Below, piece by piece: positions 18,258 through 27,243 of a stretch of DNA of 64,000 bases (positions within the stretch are counted from its first letter, which is position 1; each line of letters begins with the position of its first letter). Source of the stretch: Roseobacter sp. (GTDB lineage Bacteria > Pseudomonadota > Alphaproteobacteria > Rhodobacterales > Rhodobacteraceae); assembly GCA_015665415.1 (NCBI GenBank), contig JADFAE010000015.1, positions 1 to 64,000 of the forward strand. The letters are read 5' to 3'. The notes below the pieces were generated by a model. It was not told where the DNA came from, ran no database searches, and worked only from the letters and a program-made list of their open reading frames with translations. The position numbers and the translations under genes were made by a program.

Positions 18258-18278
18258 GCACCAAATTCATCACAGACC

Positions 18279-18316
18279 AAAGCCCCCGGTTTTTTTCACC
18301 GGGGGCTTTTTCTTTT
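18279..18316 (+). terminator. Rho-independent terminator of pckA
   Basis: Perfect arms AAAGCCCCCGGT and ACCGGGGGCTTT around a T-rich loop, followed by more T residues to 18316. It starts 22 bases after the pckA stop. It also shields the end of the convergent caspase-family gene, whose stop is at 18318. Confidence 0.92.
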
Positions 18317-18317
18317 C

Positions 18318-20165
18318 CTACTCGATTTCGATAATGAAGCCCGTGCCGTAGCCCCCGGTCCCGTCGTCCCAATACCGCACCTTGGCACCAGCTCGGTTCA
18401 TCTTGGCCTTAAGCCAGAAACGGGCGATGTGTTGCTGGTTCCGATGGTTGTCCGGATTGCCCGGGCTCCAGCCATTGTAGGTCACGCGATCACCGTTTGC
18501 CCACTCCCAGCCCCCGGCAGGTTCATTGCTGAAATCCACTTGATGCAAGCCGATGTTGGGGCCCATCTGGTGCCCCTGCCAATCCTTGTGAATGAAGGTT
18601 TCATCCTGCGAGAACAAATCTACCAGAAAGTCGTTTTCCACGCGGCTGCCGATAGCAACCAGATGGCCTCCGGCCTTTTGGGCAAGTTCGGAGGTGAATT
18701 TCCAGGAGCTGCCGGTCCAGGGGGTCGAAACCACGATGTAGAGATGTCCCTGAAAATAGTCGAAAAGCAACTTGCGTCCTTTCAAGGCCAGCAGGGCCTT
18801 TCGCAAGCGTGGCTCGAGACCTGAGGGAAGATCTTCGGGAAGGTAGCTGCGTGCTTTGTCCGACTGCAGTTGTCGCAGAATCAGGGCATTGGGGAGAATA
18901 CGAAGCAAGGCCACATCCACATTGGTCCCCGGGGCAAGTCCGGCCCGGGTACGGGCCTTGCCGATGGCACGGCGGGATTTAGGCCCGAACTGGCCATCCA
19001 CGCCGCCAGTGTCAAACCCCATCATGTTCAGGGATTGCTGGATCAACTGACGGTCTTGCCGTGTCAAAGAGATTTGCTCACCACTGCGGACAGCGGTCGC
19101 CAACCAAGGCTCGCCGATGCTGTAGCCCCGATCAATATCGCGATCCAGAAGCAGCGCCGCCATCCTCTCCTCTGCCAGCTCCAGCAGAGGGTGCCCCTCA
19201 TGCACCTGATGCTTTTGCAGGAAAGACCGCCAGGCCGTTGGGCTTTGCCGCTCGGAGGTCACTGCAAAGTCGCGTGAAAGCTCCTGATCATCCAGGATCG
19301 GCGCGGGCGGCGGTGCCTCAGCTACTGGCACAGGGATCGGCATCGCAACCGGCAAAGGGTCGACCAGATAGATGTCGTGCCCGGGCAAAGAGCCGTAGAC
19401 AAAGGGCTCTTGCTGCTGCTCCGTTACCTCAAAGACGCTGTCGCGTACCTTGCGAAAGAGTTTGCCCAGTTCCAGCCCCGGGGTTTCCAGATGCTCCATC
19501 AGCGCCATCGCATAGGGGCTGTTGCGCTGATGACCATCAAGGGCATAGGTTCCCCCCTTGGCCGCATAGCCAACAACAACACCCGTGGGTTCAATCCGCG
19601 CCAGACCTCGGCCAATGGACCGCGTAGCACCACTCTGGCGCATGCTGACCCGAAACGGATTGTCACGGCAGGCATCAATCAGCACGATCTTGAGCCCCTT
19701 CGGGGCCGCCAGAGCACTCAGCAGGGCGTCCAGGCGAAGCGCTTCGAACTCGACATCAGAAGCGCGCTTCAGCTCCGCATTGATGGGGATCAGATAATTG
19801 GTGTTCTCTATCTCGATGCCATGCCCTGCATAGTAAAGCAGCGCGATATCCGCGTTTTCGGCTTGTTCAGAGAAATCCCGTACAGCCAGGCGCATATCGC
19901 GATAATCTAGGTCGATGGCCTCGGTCACTTCGAAACCGATACGCCGCAGGGTTTGCGCCAGATCCAGCGCGTCATTTGTCGGGTTCTGTAAGCGCGGCAC
20001 ATGGGAGTACGCACCATTGCCAATGACAAGTGCGACACGGCGTTCGGTGGTGCTCGCAGTCGCCGCAACTGCAAAGCCAAACAGAACCACTGACAAAGGC
20101 AGAAACAGCCGGCAACGGCTGACATCAACACAGCTCAAGAAAACAGATTTGAACAATTCAAACAC
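18318..20165 (-). CDS. Secreted caspase-family protease fused to peptidoglycan-binding and C-type-lectin-like domains
   Basis: 615 residues. A signal peptide or anchor (about 1-40, ending VAATAS) precedes a caspase-like p20 domain (about 42-270), with the catalytic His in LLYYAGHGIE (about H115) and the catalytic Cys in VLIDACRDNPF (about C166). A Pro-rich linker follows, then a PG_binding_1 repeat (about 363-425: IQQSLNMMGFDTGGVDGQFG). The end is a C-type-lectin-like domain (about 465-615), with AGGHLVAIGSRVENDFL, a GGWEWANGDRVTYNGW block, the GNPDN loop and closing WDDGTGG...GFIIEIE. No disulphide Cys are present in that domain. The GTG start at 20165 has GGGGAA eight bases upstream. No caspase partner is adjacent. 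Confidence 0.85.
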   Translation of the reverse strand: MFELFKSVFLSCVDVSRCRLFLPLSVVLFGFAVAATASTTERRVALVIGNGAYSHVPRLQNPTNDALDLAQTLRRIGFEVTEAIDLDYRDMRLAVRDFSEQAENADIALLYYAGHGIEIENTNYLIPINAELKRASDVEFEALRLDALLSALAAPKGLKIVLIDACRDNPFRVSMRQSGATRSIGRGLARIEPTGVVVGYAAKGGTYALDGHQRNSPYAMALMEHLETPGLELGKLFRKVRDSVFEVTEQQQEPFVYGSLPGHDIYLVDPLPVAMPIPVPVAEAPPPAPILDDQELSRDFAVTSERQSPTAWRSFLQKHQVHEGHPLLELAEERMAALLLDRDIDRGYSIGEPWLATAVRSGEQISLTRQDRQLIQQSLNMMGFDTGGVDGQFGPKSRRAIGKARTRAGLAPGTNVDVALLRILPNALILRQLQSDKARSYLPEDLPSGLEPRLRKALLALKGRKLLFDYFQGHLYIVVSTPWTGSSWKFTSELAQKAGGHLVAIGSRVENDFLVDLFSQDETFIHKDWQGHQMGPNIGLHQVDFSNEPAGGWEWANGDRVTYNGWSPGNPDNHRNQQHIARFWLKAKMNRAGAKVRYWDDGTGGYGTGFIIEIE

Positions 20166-20237
20166 GACACCAATTCCCCAGCACAATACACAGGGGACAA
20201 CTTAGCACAGAGTTCTATTGCGCCAAAATTGCGGGGT

Positions 20238-21590
20238 TCAGATCCGCCCGGACACCATGTCCCGCACCTTGACCGCATAACGGTCGGTCATGCCGGAAAC
20301 AAAATCCGCCAGCGCATGCGTGGCGGAATAGGCATCCGATATATCGCGCAGGTCCAGACCCACCGCCCGCACCAGCTTGGCCCAATAGCCGTGACGCGCC
20401 AGGAACAATTCACTGTCCCAACCGCAGTCGCGCAGATCCCCATACAGCCCATGAAAGTGATCCAGCACCGCAAAGATCACAGAGCGGCCCGCGATCTCCA
20501 GCTCGGTCTTGCGCTGCGCGGTAAAGATCCGCGCGTTAGAGATATCCTTCACCTGGGCAAAGGCCTCTGCCTTGGAGGAGACCTCCATCAAGCCATCATT
20601 GAAATCCCCAGCCATGATCGCATCATAGTTGGCCATAAAGGCCTCGACCGCGGCCTCGATCGCCTGATGAATGGCCCCCGCCCGGCGCATCGCCACGACC
20701 TCAGCCACGGTCATGGATGCGTCGTCTGCGCGATTTGGCTTGCCCGCGATCTCTTCCAGGCAGGTGATCACCTGCTGCGCGCTCAGGTCGCCAACTGTAG
20801 CGGCATCCTCAAGATCCAGAATGCGGTAACAGATGTCATCTGCCGCCTCGACCAGAAAGGCCAGCGGATGGCGACGCCAGTATTTGCCTACGCCGACACC
20901 CTCGGCCCGCAGCCCCAACGCCTCTGCAACCTCGGCGAACAGCACCGCCTCGGATTGGAAAACGCCAAATTTCTTGAGCCCGACATAGCCCGGTTCTGCC
21001 TGCTGGCGCGCCTCTGCGGTGCAAGGATATTTCATGAAAGCCCCCAGCGTCGCATAGGACAGCCGCATGCCGCCCGCGCGCCGCGCCATCTCCAACCGAG
21101 CCGCAATGCGAAAGCCCTGGGCGTTGCCCTCAAAGGCTTCGAACTCTGCCTGTTGCGCCTGGGGAATGCTGCCTGCAACCCCGGTGCCCGCTTGAAACTG
21201 CTGGGCAAACCACTGGCCAATGCTGTCCTCGCCGGAATGACCAAAGGGGGGATTGCCAATGTCGTGCAAAAGACAGGCCGCCTGAATTGTGCCCGCGATG
21301 GCGTCGCGTTGCGCCTCGCTGATCAACCCCCGCTCCAGCATCGCCTGCCCTGCCAGCACCCCAAGCGAGCGCCCAGCGCTGGCGGTTTCCAGGCTATGGA
21401 TCATCCGGTGATGCACATGGTCATGTTCATACAGAGGATGCACCTGGGTCTTTTGCGCCAGACGGCGAAAGGGTTCGGAAAACAGGATCCGGTCATAGTC
21501 CTGCAGATAAGCCGGACGCCCAGGCGCCTCTGCGAATTCCGGGCGACACAAACGTCCGGGGTTCAACAACCTCTCCCATTGCATCGTCAT
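20238..21590 (-). CDS. dgt: Deoxyguanosinetriphosphate triphosphohydrolase-like protein
   Basis: 450-residue HD-domain dNTP triphosphohydrolase that splits dNTPs into nucleosides and tripolyphosphate, controlling dNTP pools. The metal-binding His/Asp set is seen in HHRMIHSLE (about residue 62) and LLHDIGNPPFGHSGED (about 111-126). The N-terminus RILFSEPFRRLAQKTQV and the C-terminal region (SDAYSATHALADFVSGMTDRYA) are family-typical. The ATG at 21590 has AGGAG eight bases before it. It follows the caspase-family gene's strand, with a short gap. Confidence 0.92.
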   Translation of the reverse strand: MTMQWERLLNPGRLCRPEFAEAPGRPAYLQDYDRILFSEPFRRLAQKTQVHPLYEHDHVHHRMIHSLETASAGRSLGVLAGQAMLERGLISEAQRDAIAGTIQAACLLHDIGNPPFGHSGEDSIGQWFAQQFQAGTGVAGSIPQAQQAEFEAFEGNAQGFRIAARLEMARRAGGMRLSYATLGAFMKYPCTAEARQQAEPGYVGLKKFGVFQSEAVLFAEVAEALGLRAEGVGVGKYWRRHPLAFLVEAADDICYRILDLEDAATVGDLSAQQVITCLEEIAGKPNRADDASMTVAEVVAMRRAGAIHQAIEAAVEAFMANYDAIMAGDFNDGLMEVSSKAEAFAQVKDISNARIFTAQRKTELEIAGRSVIFAVLDHFHGLYGDLRDCGWDSELFLARHGYWAKLVRAVGLDLRDISDAYSATHALADFVSGMTDRYAVKVRDMVSGRI

Positions 21591-21686
21591 AATCTGAGCT
21601 CCTGTTTCTGCCTGTGCGTCTTTTGTCTTGGCGAGGCTTAACGTCCCGCCAGCTCAAGGCCAAGGGCAGATTACCACCTTGCTGGG

Positions 21687-22586
21687 TTACTCTGGCGCGA
21701 TGCCAGAGGGCTCCATCTTGTGCTCGGGCTCGACGTGAATATTGACTTGCGCTTCGGGAAAGGCGGCTTGAATGCCCTCTTCAATACGGTCGCAGATGTC
21801 ATGCGACGCCCGCACCGTCATCTCCCCCGCCACCACCAGGTGAAACTCGACAAACAGCGCCACCCCCGCCCGTCTTGTCCGCAGCCCATGCACCTGAAGC
21901 GCACCATTTGCCTCTTGCTGCAGGATCTCTTCGATCCGCAAGCGTTCCGCTTCGGGGGCGGCGGAATCCATCAGCCCGTTCACCGAAGAGACCACCACCT
22001 GATAGCCTTCGCGCAGAATATTGGCCGCCACCACAAGCGCCAACAGCGGATCCAGGATCACCCATCCGGTGAGCATCGCCAGCCCCAATCCGCCCAGCAC
22101 CCCAACCGAGGTCCAGACATCGCTCATCAGATGGCGCCCTCCCGCCTGCAGCGCAGGCGAGCTGAGCCTGCGGCCGCGCAGCAGCAACAGACGCGCCCAG
22201 ACCAGATTGAGCCCCAGCGCGATGGCATTGACCATCAATCCGCCCCAACCCCAATCAGGTTGCTCCGCGAGGTTGGTCAGCGCATGCAGCGATTGTTCAA
22301 CAATCAAAAAGGCAGCGATGATGATCATGATGCCCTCGATCACCGCCGAGAAATACTCAGCCTTGTGATGACCAAAGGGATGACCGTCATCCGCAGGTCG
22401 CCGGGCATAATGCACCGCAATCCAGGCCATCACCGCGCCACCGACATTGACCAGCGATTCCAGCGCATCCGACAGCAGCGCAACAGAGGAGGTGAGCCAC
22501 CAGGCCAACAGCTTGAGCGCCAGAACCAGCAAGGCAACCAGAATGGACCCAAGCGCCAGCTGTTCTGCATTCAATCGCGTCAACAC
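21687..22586 (-). CDS. Cation diffusion facilitator (Zn/Fe/Co efflux) transporter
   Basis: 299-residue CDF protein that exports divalent metal in exchange for protons. Six transmembrane helices are expected. The metal-site motifs are SDALESLVN in helix 2 and HLMSDVWTS in helix 5, i.e. D-x3-D-like and HxxxD sets, preceded by the HPFGHHKAEYFSA loop typical of FieF/YiiP types. The cytoplasmic C-terminal domain (about 205-299) carries HGLRTRRAG and VEFHLVV. The start is GTG with GGGAG six bases upstream. Metal identity cannot be read safely. Confidence 0.9.
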   Translation of the reverse strand: MLTRLNAEQLALGSILVALLVLALKLLAWWLTSSVALLSDALESLVNVGGAVMAWIAVHYARRPADDGHPFGHHKAEYFSAVIEGIMIIIAAFLIVEQSLHALTNLAEQPDWGWGGLMVNAIALGLNLVWARLLLLRGRRLSSPALQAGGRHLMSDVWTSVGVLGGLGLAMLTGWVILDPLLALVVAANILREGYQVVVSSVNGLMDSAAPEAERLRIEEILQQEANGALQVHGLRTRRAGVALFVEFHLVVAGEMTVRASHDICDRIEEGIQAAFPEAQVNIHVEPEHKMEPSGIAPE

Positions 22587-22653
22587 GGCATGCTCCCTTG
22601 GTTGCCCTCTCCTTTGGTTGCCCTAGTACGGGGCCGGACTCCCCAACACCTTG

Positions 22654-23421
22654 TCAGCCCATCAGCCCCCGGCGCAACAGGTTCGCCCCCGCCAGCAGCA
22701 ACACTATGAGCGTTGCCTTCTTAAAAAGGGCTTGATCAATGCGATCATGAAGACGGCCGCCAATCCACATGCCCAGAACGGCGGGCAGGACCAGAAGCAC
22801 CGAAAACGGAAGTGTCTGCGCCCGCATCACGCCGGACCCCACATGCGCAAAAAGCAGGGCGGCGGCCCCCATGCCGTAGATGACCCCCTGCACCCGGATC
22901 TGCTCGCCCTTTTCAGTGCCAAGCGCCGTCAGGTAAGCCACAGTGGGCGGCCCCCAAACCCCGGAAACCCCGCCGATCAGTCCGGCAAAGCCCCCCACCA
23001 GCACCTCGATACGCGGGGTCGGGCGGGACAGCGTCAGCGGCACTCCCACCAGCTGCAACAGGACAAACACTGTCACCGGCCCGCCAATTGCCAGGTACAT
23101 GACATCTTGAGGCAGGATCCGCACCATCTGCGCACTGAGCAACAGAAAGACCAGACCCGCCAGCAAGAAGATACGAAACCGCTTGAGCGAGGCAAAGGCA
23201 GCCCCCAACCCCTGGCGCAAGGCCTGCATCCAGTTGGTCACCAGAGCAGGCAGGATCAACCCGGCCAGCGCCAGTTCAGGCGAAATCATCAGACTGAGCC
23301 CCGAGACCAGAAGCATCGGTAGCGCAAAGCCCACCATGCCCTTTACCGCGCCCGCCAACAGCGCAATGCCGCAGGCAATGATCAGATCTTGCGGGGTAAT
23401 CAATTGAAACAGCGTATCCAT
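22654..23421 (-). CDS. TauE/SafE (TSUP) family membrane permease
   Basis: 255-residue membrane protein with about eight helices and the twofold repeat of the TSUP family (GIALLAGAVKGMVGFALPML in the first half, VLVGGFAGLIGGVSGVWGPP in the second). Family members export sulfite, sulfoacetate or other sulfur-containing organic anions. GGVSGVWGPP is the conserved core loop. It sits upstream of the CDF gene on the same strand with a 67-base gap. No sulfonate-degrading genes are adjacent, so the substrate is open. Confidence 0.88.
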   Translation of the reverse strand: MDTLFQLITPQDLIIACGIALLAGAVKGMVGFALPMLLVSGLSLMISPELALAGLILPALVTNWMQALRQGLGAAFASLKRFRIFLLAGLVFLLLSAQMVRILPQDVMYLAIGGPVTVFVLLQLVGVPLTLSRPTPRIEVLVGGFAGLIGGVSGVWGPPTVAYLTALGTEKGEQIRVQGVIYGMGAAALLFAHVGSGVMRAQTLPFSVLLVLPAVLGMWIGGRLHDRIDQALFKKATLIVLLLAGANLLRRGLMG

Positions 23422-23578
23422 GGGGTCTGCCTATCACCCTCTGGCGACAAGAAGAACCAGCCTTTGAAGGGAGTTTTCCCGCGCAATAATTTAACGATTT
23501 GCCGCAGTGCGGCGTATTTTTGTTGCGCTGCACCTGCAAAGTGATTTACCACCTAGCCAAGACAAAAGGACGTGATTC

Positions 23579-25264
23579 ATGGCTCATGACGGACAGGACC
23601 TGCAAATGAAACCCATTCTGCTCCCCGAACTACTGACCCTCACCGGCGCAGCCATTGCCCCGCTTGACGCAGTGCTGGAGGCAGCGACGCAATCCGTCCG
23701 CACAACTGTCAGCAAGGATGGGCGCGTCTCGGGCCAGTTGATCGAGGCCAACCAGACCGCTGCCCATGGGCTCTCGTGGCTCGCCACCTATGTCTACAGT
23801 CTGCGCCAGATGCAGCAATGGGGCGAAAAACTGCAGGGTGAGGGCAAGTTCTCTGAAATGGAGCAGCTGATCCACCAGATTGCCTTTGGCGAGTATCTGG
23901 CCCAGGTGCAGGGCGGCATCCAGATGAACCAGGGCGAAATTCTACGTCTGCAGGACCTCGGCCTGGGTCAGGATGCCCTGACCAATTTGCGCACAGAGGC
24001 CGTGATCTCCCTGACCGAAGGCGGCAATACCCAAGGGGCCCGCGACCGTCTGGCAGAACTGATGCAAGAGCAGGCGGGGGCCACCATGTTTGGCACTTCC
24101 GGTCTGGAGGAAGAGCTGGAAATGATCCGCGACCAGTTCCGCCGCTATACCTCCGAAAAAGTCGAACCCCATGCCCATGACTGGCACCTGCAGGATGAGC
24201 TGATCCCGATGAGCGTGATCGAAGAGCTGGCGGAGATGGGCGTCTTTGGTCTGACCATTCCCGAAGAGTTTGGCGGCTTTGGCCTCTCCAAAGCCTCGAT
24301 GGTGGTGGTCTCCGAGGAGCTGTCGCGCGGCTATATCGGGGTTGGCTCGCTGGCGACCCGCTCAGAAATCGCCGCCGAGCTGATCCTCTGTGGTGGCACC
24401 GACGATCAAAAGGCCCAGTGGCTGCCCAAGATCGCTAGCGCCGAAATCCTGCCCACAGCCGTCTTTACCGAGCCCAATACCGGCTCTGACCTGGGTTCTT
24501 TGCGCACCCGGGCGGTCAAAAATGAGAGCGGCGACTACGAGGTGACCGGCAACAAGACCTGGATCACCCATGCCGCCCGGACCCATGTGATGACCCTGCT
24601 GGCGCGCACCGATCCTAAGACCACAGACCACCGGGGCCTGTCGATGTTTCTGGCAGAAAAGACCCCCGGCACCGATGAGGCACCTTTCCCGACACCCGGC
24701 ATGACCGGCGGCGAAATCGAGGTGCTGGGCTATCGCGGCATGAAGGAATATGAGCTTGGCTTTGACGGCTTCAAGGTCAAGCAGGAGAACCTGCTTGGCG
24801 GCGCAGAGGGCAAGGGCTTCAAGCAGCTGATGGAAACCTTCGAGAGCGCCCGCATCCAGACCGCCGCCCGCGCCATCGGCGTGGCGCAATCGGCGCTGGA
24901 TATCGCCATGCAATATGCCCAGGACCGCAAGCAGTTTGGCAAAAGCCTGATCAACTTCCCCCGCGTCTCTGGCAAGCTGGCGATGATGGCGGTGGAAATC
25001 ATGGTGGCGCGTCAGCTGACCTATTTCTCTGCATGGGAGAAAGACCACGGCCATCGCTGTGATCTGGAGGCCGGCATGGCCAAGCTGTTGGGCGCACGGG
25101 TCGCTTGGGCTGCGGCTGACAATGGGTTGCAGATCCACGGCGGCAACGGCTTTGCCTTGGAATACAAGATCAGCCGGGTTCTGTGCGACGCGCGGATCCT
25201 CAATATCTTTGAGGGTGCTGCAGAGATCCAGGCCCAGGTCATCGCCCGCCGCCTGCTGGCCTGA
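23579..25264 (+). CDS. mcd: (2S)-Methylsuccinyl-CoA dehydrogenase of the ethylmalonyl-CoA pathway
   Basis: Oxidises methylsuccinyl-CoA to mesaconyl-CoA with FAD. At 561 residues it is much longer than ordinary acyl-CoA dehydrogenases (about 380). The extra N-terminal helical domain (about 1-170) is a feature I associate with Mcd. The core has the FAD/substrate motifs TAVFTEPNTGSDLGS and TGNKTWITHA, the RKQFGKSL helix and the C-terminal FEGAAEIQA with the likely catalytic Glu. AAAAGGA is eight bases before the ATG. ETF encoded by etfBA is its expected acceptor. No other pathway genes are adjacent. Confidence 0.85.
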   Translation: MAHDGQDLQMKPILLPELLTLTGAAIAPLDAVLEAATQSVRTTVSKDGRVSGQLIEANQTAAHGLSWLATYVYSLRQMQQWGEKLQGEGKFSEMEQLIHQIAFGEYLAQVQGGIQMNQGEILRLQDLGLGQDALTNLRTEAVISLTEGGNTQGARDRLAELMQEQAGATMFGTSGLEEELEMIRDQFRRYTSEKVEPHAHDWHLQDELIPMSVIEELAEMGVFGLTIPEEFGGFGLSKASMVVVSEELSRGYIGVGSLATRSEIAAELILCGGTDDQKAQWLPKIASAEILPTAVFTEPNTGSDLGSLRTRAVKNESGDYEVTGNKTWITHAARTHVMTLLARTDPKTTDHRGLSMFLAEKTPGTDEAPFPTPGMTGGEIEVLGYRGMKEYELGFDGFKVKQENLLGGAEGKGFKQLMETFESARIQTAARAIGVAQSALDIAMQYAQDRKQFGKSLINFPRVSGKLAMMAVEIMVARQLTYFSAWEKDHGHRCDLEAGMAKLLGARVAWAAADNGLQIHGGNGFALEYKISRVLCDARILNIFEGAAEIQAQVIARRLLA

Positions 25265-25292
25265 CCCCTTCGCCAATAATTACACTCCAACT

Positions 25293-25320
25293 GCCCGGCC
25301 AATGGTCGGGCGTTTTCTTT
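25293..25320 (+). terminator. Rho-independent terminator of mcd
   Basis: An 8-pair GC-rich stem (GCCCGGCC / GGTCGGGC, one wobble) with a 3-base loop, followed by GTTTTCTTT. It starts 29 bases after the mcd stop. Confidence 0.85.
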
Positions 25321-25372
25321 GCGCCAAGGCAATTGCGCCCAAGATCGCAGGCGGGGTGGCAGGGCGTTTGGC

Positions 25373-26299
25373 CTAGTGGAATTCAGGGCGCTCAGGATAG
25401 AGCCGCGCCAAAACCGCGCGCCGGATCTGGATCGCCAGCGGGTCATGAAAAATCTCCAAAGCCCGCAGCGCTTGTGGACCCTTCAACCAGCCATCGGACA
25501 GACGCCAGCGGCGAAAGAAGATCCAGTCGAGTTGATTGCAACGCTGGAAGGCGAGACTCTTGCGGGTTCTGTCAGGGGTAGGCAGTCCAGCAATCCGCGC
25601 CTTTGGTCCAAACCTCAGGCGCGACTCCGCGATGGCCTGTTCCTGCCGGGCGATTGCATCTGCAACATCCTGATCGCTGATCGCAACCATCCTGTCGAAC
25701 GCGACCTGGATTTCCTGCGGCACGGTCCCGGCCGCCAGCTCAGCCGCGGCTTTGAACCGGGGATCGCCTATGAGATCCATGCCCCAGATGTGCGGTTGAA
25801 CCCGCCAAAGAACAACCTCGGCCAGCTCTGTCCAGTGCCCCTCTGCAATCAGCCCCAGTGCCTCAAGAAGAGGCAACAGATCCTCAGCCGCCCGTGCCGG
25901 TCCGAGTGCCCCAACTGCACCAATATTTGGGGCTGGATCAGGGATCTGCCCGTCGGGGCGCAAGACCACATAGCCGCCCATACCGGTGTTTTCAGGCGGC
26001 GCGTTTCCCTCGGCATTCCGATAGGACAGCAATCTATGTTGCGCGGCCAAACCCAGCACCGCGATGCAAATGTCATCCCAACGCGGCAGCACAGCTGGCA
26101 ACGCCGGAGCTGCAAGAGGGGCTGCGCCCCAGTCCGTGGCCTGTGCCTGTCCCAGCGCAACCAGGGCCTCACAGCCGATCTGATAGGCGGTCATGGCCTT
26201 GTCATTCCACCCGTCTCGTTCTGGATCACGCGGGAGGGTATCGGCAAGGAACTCGACAGCTTCAGACGCCCAATTCGTCTCTGGCCCTATGGCAGACAT
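25373..26299 (-). CDS. Conserved-looking hypothetical protein
   Basis: 308-residue protein I do not recognise. It is Trp- and Ala-rich and mostly helical by composition, without signal peptide or membrane helix. Noticeable blocks are NWASEAVEFLAD, PHIWGMDLIGDP and the basic C-terminal FQRCNQLDWIFFRRWRLSDGW. Codon use and GC look like those of the neighbours, so it is probably a real gene. It is convergent with mcd (terminator between them) and divergent from the SGNH lipoprotein gene. Confidence 0.55.
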   Translation of the reverse strand: MSAIGPETNWASEAVEFLADTLPRDPERDGWNDKAMTAYQIGCEALVALGQAQATDWGAAPLAAPALPAVLPRWDDICIAVLGLAAQHRLLSYRNAEGNAPPENTGMGGYVVLRPDGQIPDPAPNIGAVGALGPARAAEDLLPLLEALGLIAEGHWTELAEVVLWRVQPHIWGMDLIGDPRFKAAAELAAGTVPQEIQVAFDRMVAISDQDVADAIARQEQAIAESRLRFGPKARIAGLPTPDRTRKSLAFQRCNQLDWIFFRRWRLSDGWLKGPQALRALEIFHDPLAIQIRRAVLARLYPERPEFH

Positions 26300-26492
26300 A
26301 ATCCGCTTTCCTTATGAAAACACACCGACAAGGCTATCAAAAGCAGCACCAGAGTACAGATCCGCCATCGCAAGTGGTGGCCTTGAAATCACCGCAAATT
26401 GGCCATGCCGTCTCCTCGCTTGTTGATAAAATTCTAACGATTGAATTCTTCTTCTGTTTCCCTCTGCTCAACTGCCTGGTTAGACTTCGCTC

Positions 26493-27239
26493 ATGCCCCT
26501 ATCGATACCCCGTCTTCTGTCGCGCATACTGGTGACAACCCTCTCCCTTTTTCTGTTGCATGGCTGCGGTGAGCGGCCTGCCAACACTGGTGAAACCGAG
26601 GTTCTGGTCATCGGCGATTCCCTCATGGCCTGGAATGGCGGCAGCAGCCGGGCGGTATCGGATGTGATGGAGCAGCAGATGCAGGTTGAGGTGGTCGACC
26701 GCTCCGTCTCGGCGGCCCGAATGATCTACAACTTGCCGGTCAGCGGCGCGGCGGGGCTCAGCATTCCTAAGCAGGTGCGCGACGGAAACTGGGACTGGGT
26801 GGTGGTCAATGGCGGCGGCAATGATCTGTGGCTGGGCTGTGGTTGCTTTGCCTGCAAACGCAAGATGGACCGGCTGGTCTCTGAGGATGGCGGATCAGGG
26901 ACCATCCCTGCGCTGGTGTCACGGTTGCGCAGGATGGGGGCCAAGGTGATCTATACCGGCTATTTGCGCAGCCCCGGTCGTGGCTCCCCGATCGAACACT
27001 GCAAAGACGAAGGCCAGGAGCTGGACCGGCGCGCCGCCCGAATGGCCGCACAGGATGACGGGGTGTTCTTTTTGTCGCTGGCAGATCTGGTACCCCACGG
27101 AGATCGCTCCTACCATGCCCTGGATATGATCCACCCTTCGGTCAAGGGCAGTGACGCCATCGCCAGCCGGATTACCGCCCTGATGCAGGGCAAGCCGGCA
27201 CCGGATCCCACGTCCCGTAGCGGACAGCAAACAGAGTAA
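26493..27239 (+). CDS. SGNH/GDSL-type hydrolase lipoprotein
   Basis: 248-residue exported protein. The signal sequence ends in LLHGC, a likely lipobox. The SGNH blocks are VIGDSLMAW (block I, nucleophile Ser), NGGGNDLW (block III, Asn) and DMIHPS (block V, Asp/His). The GCGCFACKRKMD segment adds three Cys close together, unusual for the family and perhaps a disulphide or metal site. SGNH enzymes act on esters of lipids, sugars or cell-wall acetyl groups; the substrate is unknown. The next lipoprotein gene begins five bases after its stop. Confidence 0.85.
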   Translation: MPLSIPRLLSRILVTTLSLFLLHGCGERPANTGETEVLVIGDSLMAWNGGSSRAVSDVMEQQMQVEVVDRSVSAARMIYNLPVSGAAGLSIPKQVRDGNWDWVVVNGGGNDLWLGCGCFACKRKMDRLVSEDGGSGTIPALVSRLRRMGAKVIYTGYLRSPGRGSPIEHCKDEGQELDRRAARMAAQDDGVFFLSLADLVPHGDRSYHALDMIHPSVKGSDAIASRITALMQGKPAPDPTSRSGQQTE

Positions 27240-27243
27240 CCCG

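Noticed and set aside
20231-20247. tRNA-like T-arm (GCGGG, loop GTTCAGA, TCCGC)
   Set aside because: It lies in the end of dgt and there is no acceptor stem, D-arm or anticodon arm at proper spacing.
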